Below are positions 60,218 to 64,000 of a DNA stretch of 64,000 nt, piece after piece. Source of the stretch: Bacteroidota bacterium (GTDB taxonomy: Bacteria; Bacteroidota; Bacteroidia; Chitinophagales; Chitinophagaceae); NCBI GenBank assembly GCA_029561255.1, contig JAKQJH010000134.1, positions 1 to 64,000 of the forward strand, given 5' to 3'. The position numbers and the translations under genes were made by a program. Positions within the stretch are counted from its first letter, which is position 1; each line of letters begins with the position of its first letter. The notes under the pieces are model-generated. The model searched no databases. It saw only the letters and a program-made list of their open reading frames with translations, and was not told where the DNA came from.

Positions 60218-62695
60218 CTACCGGATCAGCATAATACTTCCCTTCTTAAAAATCACTTTTCCCGTATAATCAGTGCCCTGCACCATATACACGTAGTTAT
60301 TTGTATCCTGGATCAGGCCTTGAATACGGCCATCCCAACCCTCCCCGATCCGGCTGGTCTGAAACACCAGTTGGCCCCAGCGGTTAAAGACCCGGAAATA
60401 TTCCAGCCGGGCTATACCCACACAGATCGGGAATACCTTATCATTCCTGCCGTCATTATTGGGGGTAAAACCAGTGGGAACAAAAATATCCGGACCGGTT
60501 TTGAAAATAGTCACCCGGATATTATCCTCTCCATAACAACCTTCGGGATTGGTGGCTCGAACGATATAAGTGATATAATCCCCCATTTCGGGTCCCAGGG
60601 TCGCCACCGGGTTGTAAATATTGGTAGCACTGAGTCCAGTTGGCGGTGTCCAGTTATAATTCGTAGCCGTGGGATCACTGACCGTAGCTTCCAGTTGCAG
60701 GGGCTGATTGGCCACAATCGACGTGTCATTCCCGGCAAATACAACAATAGGAGGCCTGACCACTACCTTGAAAGTATCCCGGAAAATATTGGGACATCCG
60801 GCATTGGTCACACTGAAAACATAATCCGTATTCGAGCGTGGACTGGCCTGGGCATTGATCTGTTGGGGAATAGTAGTGACCGATCCCGATCCCTGGTTAG
60901 ACAATGTACTGGCATTGGACCAGGTATAACTTGTACCTGTCGTAATGGTGGCATTCAGATTGGCAGACCGGCCATAGCAGATCGTTGCAGAATCCGGATT
61001 GATAATGGCAGCCGGATAAGGAACGTTTATAAAGTTAATCGTGGCAATGGTACTGGTGTCTGCCGGACAAACTCCGCTCTTCACCACCGCCCTGTAATAT
61101 TGTGTGGTATTGACACCCAGCACCGGATGAACCGCACTGGGATTGACCGGCACCACTCCTGCCCAGTTAGTATTATCAAATGACCGTTGCCAGTTTTGAA
61201 CGGCGCCGGTATGTCCGTTTAAGGTAAGCAGGTTATCGGCATTTTGTCCAAGACAGATGGTGGTAGTGACCGGACTCACCGTACCTGCTACTGTTCGCGG
61301 ATCCACTGTGATAATGGCCGCGGCACTGGTATCGATCCTGCAGGCAGCACCATTCTGCACAAGGGCCCTGTACTGTGTGGTGCTGGTCAGATTTTGTGCT
61401 GTATAACTGGTGGTTTGGTTTCCAATAATGTTCCAGCTCAATCCATCAGTGGATGATATCCAGTTGATCACCGTTCCCCGTTCGCCGGTTAGATTAAGCA
61501 AGGTATTATTCGTACCTGAACAGACACTGTTATTGCTGTTGACCAGTCCGGGAATAGTTGCCAGTGTGGTAGTGACATCAAGGGTGTCCCGCAGATCCGC
61601 GCAACCATTAATCTCGTGGGCAATGATTTGTCCCCCGCCGGTACCGGCAATCACGTTCAGGATATTGGAATTGGCACCAGAGACAATGGTCCAGCCAGCT
61701 GGAACCGTCCAGTTATAAATCGCCCCTGCCAATGCAGGAATGGAATAGGTCATATTGGAATTGGCACAGGCCACCGGGCTGCCGCTGATTTCCAGTCCGG
61801 CACAGGTATTCCGCACCGCCACATAGGCATAAGCAAAGTGACCTCCTGGCGTACAGTTAACAGATTCAAAAGTCAGCATTACCTGCCGTCCTCGGTAAGC
61901 AGAAAGGTCAAAGGTTACTTCCGTCCATCCCTTGGTCCACACATCAAACAAAAGGGTGCCGGCATTATTGTTATTGCCGGTATGCGTTAAAAAAGGGGTC
62001 GGACTCAATGAAAAGCCATTGGCCAATGCCGATGCTGTATCTAATGTAGCCCCGGTAGAGCCGCCTCCACCACCTGCATCATTGAAAGTAGGCAGGTAAT
62101 ACTGTGGAGAAGCACAGGTTACGATACTGTCTTCGGTTGATAATGTGGCTTTGAATAGAGGTTGCTGGTTGGAATTATGGGTGCCATTTTCCAGTACCAT
62201 GGCATATGCATACGTCATGGTAAACGGAATAGCGGGTGAACCGGCCGGTACATTTATCGTATACGTTATGGCGCGCGTAAAGCCCCCAGGATTGGAGGTT
62301 GCATTTCCATTAGCAGAACGATAATCCCATGAAGTGGCCGTTGATCCCATTTTTACGGAATGACCATAAGCATAGCCGTTAATCGTTGGAATCAGTTGAA
62401 AACTACCAAAAGGATCAGTGCCCTGGGTGCTGATCACTTCGACCCCTGTGCCGGTTATGGTATATTCGGGTATGGTTCGGATACCGGAATTGGGTATGGG
62501 ATACAACTGGAATCCGCCATTGACCAGTCCGGTCCGGGCTGCCCAAAAACTGATATCTCCGGAAGCGAAATTGATATTCGAAGGACAATTCTGTAACTGG
62601 CCTGCAGCCGGAAGTACGACAATAAGCAACCCGGTAAAAGACAGGAGTCTTTTCACTGTTTTAAGAAGGGTTGCTATTTGGCAAACTGCTTTCAT
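60218..62695 (-). CDS. T9SS type B sorting domain (gliding motility-associated C-terminal) protein
   Basis: C-terminal DIFVPTGFTPNNDGRNDKVFPICVGIARLEYFRVFNRWGQLVFQTSRIGEGWDGR...YVYMVQGTDYTGKVIFKKGSIMLIR; PKD/Ig-like repeats upstream. Confidence 0.92.
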   Translation of the reverse strand: MKAVCQIATLLKTVKRLLSFTGLLIVVLPAAGQLQNCPSNINFASGDISFWAARTGLVNGGFQLYPIPNSGIRTIPEYTITGTGVEVISTQGTDPFGSFQLIPTINGYAYGHSVKMGSTATSWDYRSANGNATSNPGGFTRAITYTINVPAGSPAIPFTMTYAYAMVLENGTHNSNQQPLFKATLSTEDSIVTCASPQYYLPTFNDAGGGGGSTGATLDTASALANGFSLSPTPFLTHTGNNNNAGTLLFDVWTKGWTEVTFDLSAYRGRQVMLTFESVNCTPGGHFAYAYVAVRNTCAGLEISGSPVACANSNMTYSIPALAGAIYNWTVPAGWTIVSGANSNILNVIAGTGGGQIIAHEINGCADLRDTLDVTTTLATIPGLVNSNNSVCSGTNNTLLNLTGERGTVINWISSTDGLSWNIIGNQTTSYTAQNLTSTTQYRALVQNGAACRIDTSAAAIITVDPRTVAGTVSPVTTTICLGQNADNLLTLNGHTGAVQNWQRSFDNTNWAGVVPVNPSAVHPVLGVNTTQYYRAVVKSGVCPADTSTIATINFINVPYPAAIINPDSATICYGRSANLNATITTGTSYTWSNASTLSNQGSGSVTTIPQQINAQASPRSNTDYVFSVTNAGCPNIFRDTFKVVVRPPIVVFAGNDTSIVANQPLQLEATVSDPTATNYNWTPPTGLSATNIYNPVATLGPEMGDYITYIVRATNPEGCYGEDNIRVTIFKTGPDIFVPTGFTPNNDGRNDKVFPICVGIARLEYFRVFNRWGQLVFQTSRIGEGWDGRIQGLIQDTNNYVYMVQGTDYTGKVIFKKGSIMLIR

Positions 62696-62987
62696 CTGGA
62701 ATCCGGCCTTTTTGAAATTCGTAAAAAAGTGAAACGCTTTTATTAGATTATTGTTTTCCCCAAACCTTCAGGTTTAGAGACATTTCTAACAAATGTATTA
62801 TTTCCGGGCGGTCAGAAAGATGACTCTCGTTAACCGGCTGGATTGAATCGGAAAGTTCGTCCAAAAGGTTCCCTTCCATGCTGAATTTCAGCTGAATCAA
62901 ATGGGAAAAATACGAGAAATCTCCACTTCTACAGGGGGTGAATCGCAGATCGGAAGAATGGATAACAGCATTAACCAGAGTAAAAAT

Positions 62988-63848
62988 CTATACCTTTTGT
63001 AAACATACCTGCAGGCTGTCTTTCCAGTTTTTGGGAGTGCATCCGAAGGTGGAAAAAATTGTAGCAGTATCCATCACCGAATAAGCCGGTCTTTTTGCCG
63101 GGGTGGGATATTGTGAACTGGGGATCGGGTGTACCCGGCAAGTCAAACCACTGAGCTCCTTAATGGCCACGGCAAAATCATACCAGCTGATTACGCCGGT
63201 ATTGCTGAAATGATACATGCCCGGTACCCATTTATCCCCGGCAATGATCTGCATGATCACTTCGGCCAGGTCAGCTGCATAAGTAGGAGACCCAACCTGG
63301 TCATTCACCACATTCAGGTCTTCGCGTTCACTCATCAGCTTCCGCATGGTCTTCACAAAATTTTTCCCGAATGTTGAATAAACCCAGGACGTCCGGATGA
63401 TAATGGAGTCCGGATTAAATTGCATAGCTTCCTGTTCCCCTTTCAGTTTGGAGGCGCCATATACGCTTTGTGGATTTGTTGCCGCATCCGTTTTATACGG
63501 GACCGTCCCGTTTCCATCGAACACATAGTCCGTGGATATATGCAAAAACTTTGTTCCGTACTCTTTACATACCGCAGCCAGTACCCCAACTGCTTCCCCG
63601 TTTACCTGGAAAGCCAGGTCTTTTTCCGTTTCTGCTTTATCCACCGCTGTATAGGCGGCGCAGTTGACCAGGTATTGAGGTTTATATCCTTTGAAAAAAT
63701 TCCTGACCAGCTCAAAATGATGAATGGGCAGGTCTTCGCGGGATAAAAAGATAAACCGGAATCCGGGATAAGCGGATTCCAGTTCTTTCATTTCTTTGCC
63801 GAGCTGACCGTTGGCACCGGTCACCAGTATAGTAGGTAATTCAGCCAT
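62988..63848 (-). CDS. rfbD: dTDP-4-dehydrorhamnose reductase
   Basis: ILVTGANGQLGKEMKEL...LVNCAAYTAVDKAE...HISTDYVFDG...YGASKLKGE. Confidence 0.96.
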   Translation of the reverse strand: MAELPTILVTGANGQLGKEMKELESAYPGFRFIFLSREDLPIHHFELVRNFFKGYKPQYLVNCAAYTAVDKAETEKDLAFQVNGEAVGVLAAVCKEYGTKFLHISTDYVFDGNGTVPYKTDAATNPQSVYGASKLKGEQEAMQFNPDSIIIRTSWVYSTFGKNFVKTMRKLMSEREDLNVVNDQVGSPTYAADLAEVIMQIIAGDKWVPGMYHFSNTGVISWYDFAVAIKELSGLTCRVHPIPSSQYPTPAKRPAYSVMDTATIFSTFGCTPKNWKDSLQVCLQKV

Positions 63849-64000
63849 TATGCGTCAAATTCAAAAGTATTGCTGCAATTGGCCAGCGTGGGTAATACCA
63901 TGTCTTTTTCTGAAATGATGGCTTTATCCGCCGGCACCTGCCAGTTGATATTCAGTTCGGGATCATTATAAATAATACCGCCTTCGCTTTCTTTGGCATA
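63848..64000 (-). CDS. rfbC: dTDP-4-dehydrorhamnose 3,5-epimerase, C-terminal part (runs off window end)
   Basis: Minus reading YAKESEGGIIYNDPELNINWQVPADKAIISEKDMVLPTLANCSNTFEFDA*; stop overlaps rfbD ATG. Confidence 0.88.
   Translation of the reverse strand, partial: YAKESEGGIIYNDPELNINWQVPADKAIISEKDMVLPTLANCSNTFEFDA

Noticed and set aside
60320-61183. 287 aa plus-strand ORF
   Set aside because: Antisense to the T9SS type B protein; Gly/Arg/Ile-rich shadow translation.

Overview
This is a 64 kb chromosomal window from a Bacteroidota genome. It is probably Chitinophagaceae-like: it has TAnnTTTG promoters, T9SS PorU/PorV-type genes, a CHU_C-type sorting domain and cyanophycin genes. Most of it is housekeeping. 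It carries nhaA, a Usp/OYE/Dps stress block, ispD, a heptose-7-P kinase, rpoC and rpoB, rplL-rplJ-rplA-rplK, nusG, secE, tuf, hpf, xerC, rpsU and ribE. A coupled surface-glycan/acyltransferase cluster, hscA, a PorU2-like sortase with PorV/PorQ, tyrS, peptidases, a cyanophycinase/aminotransferase/cyanophycin synthetase block and rfbD/rfbC make up the rest. Seven intact tRNA genes are readable: Asp-GTC, Trp-CCA, Thr-GGT, Gly-TCC, Tyr-GTA, Thr-TGT and Gln-TTG. I see no transposase, prophage or CRISPR array. The main unexplained signal is in non-coding DNA. Three of the seven tRNAs (Asp, Trp, Thr-GGT) have degenerate partial copies beside them. In each copy a natural tRNA arm is replaced, almost exactly at its boundaries, by a TCCCGNA...TNCGGGA palindrome. 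The Trp copy also carries two further hairpins inserted without apparent target loss or target-site duplication, and the Asp copies form a tandem array with terminator-like hairpins. Other non-coding signals are hairpins with variable stems and a conserved core in the tRNA cluster, an inverted pair of GC-rich palindrome triplets between comEA and rplL, low-complexity AGT/GACT repeats that abut stop codons, and a strong hairpin between rplA and rplJ. All calls were made by eye, with no database searches.
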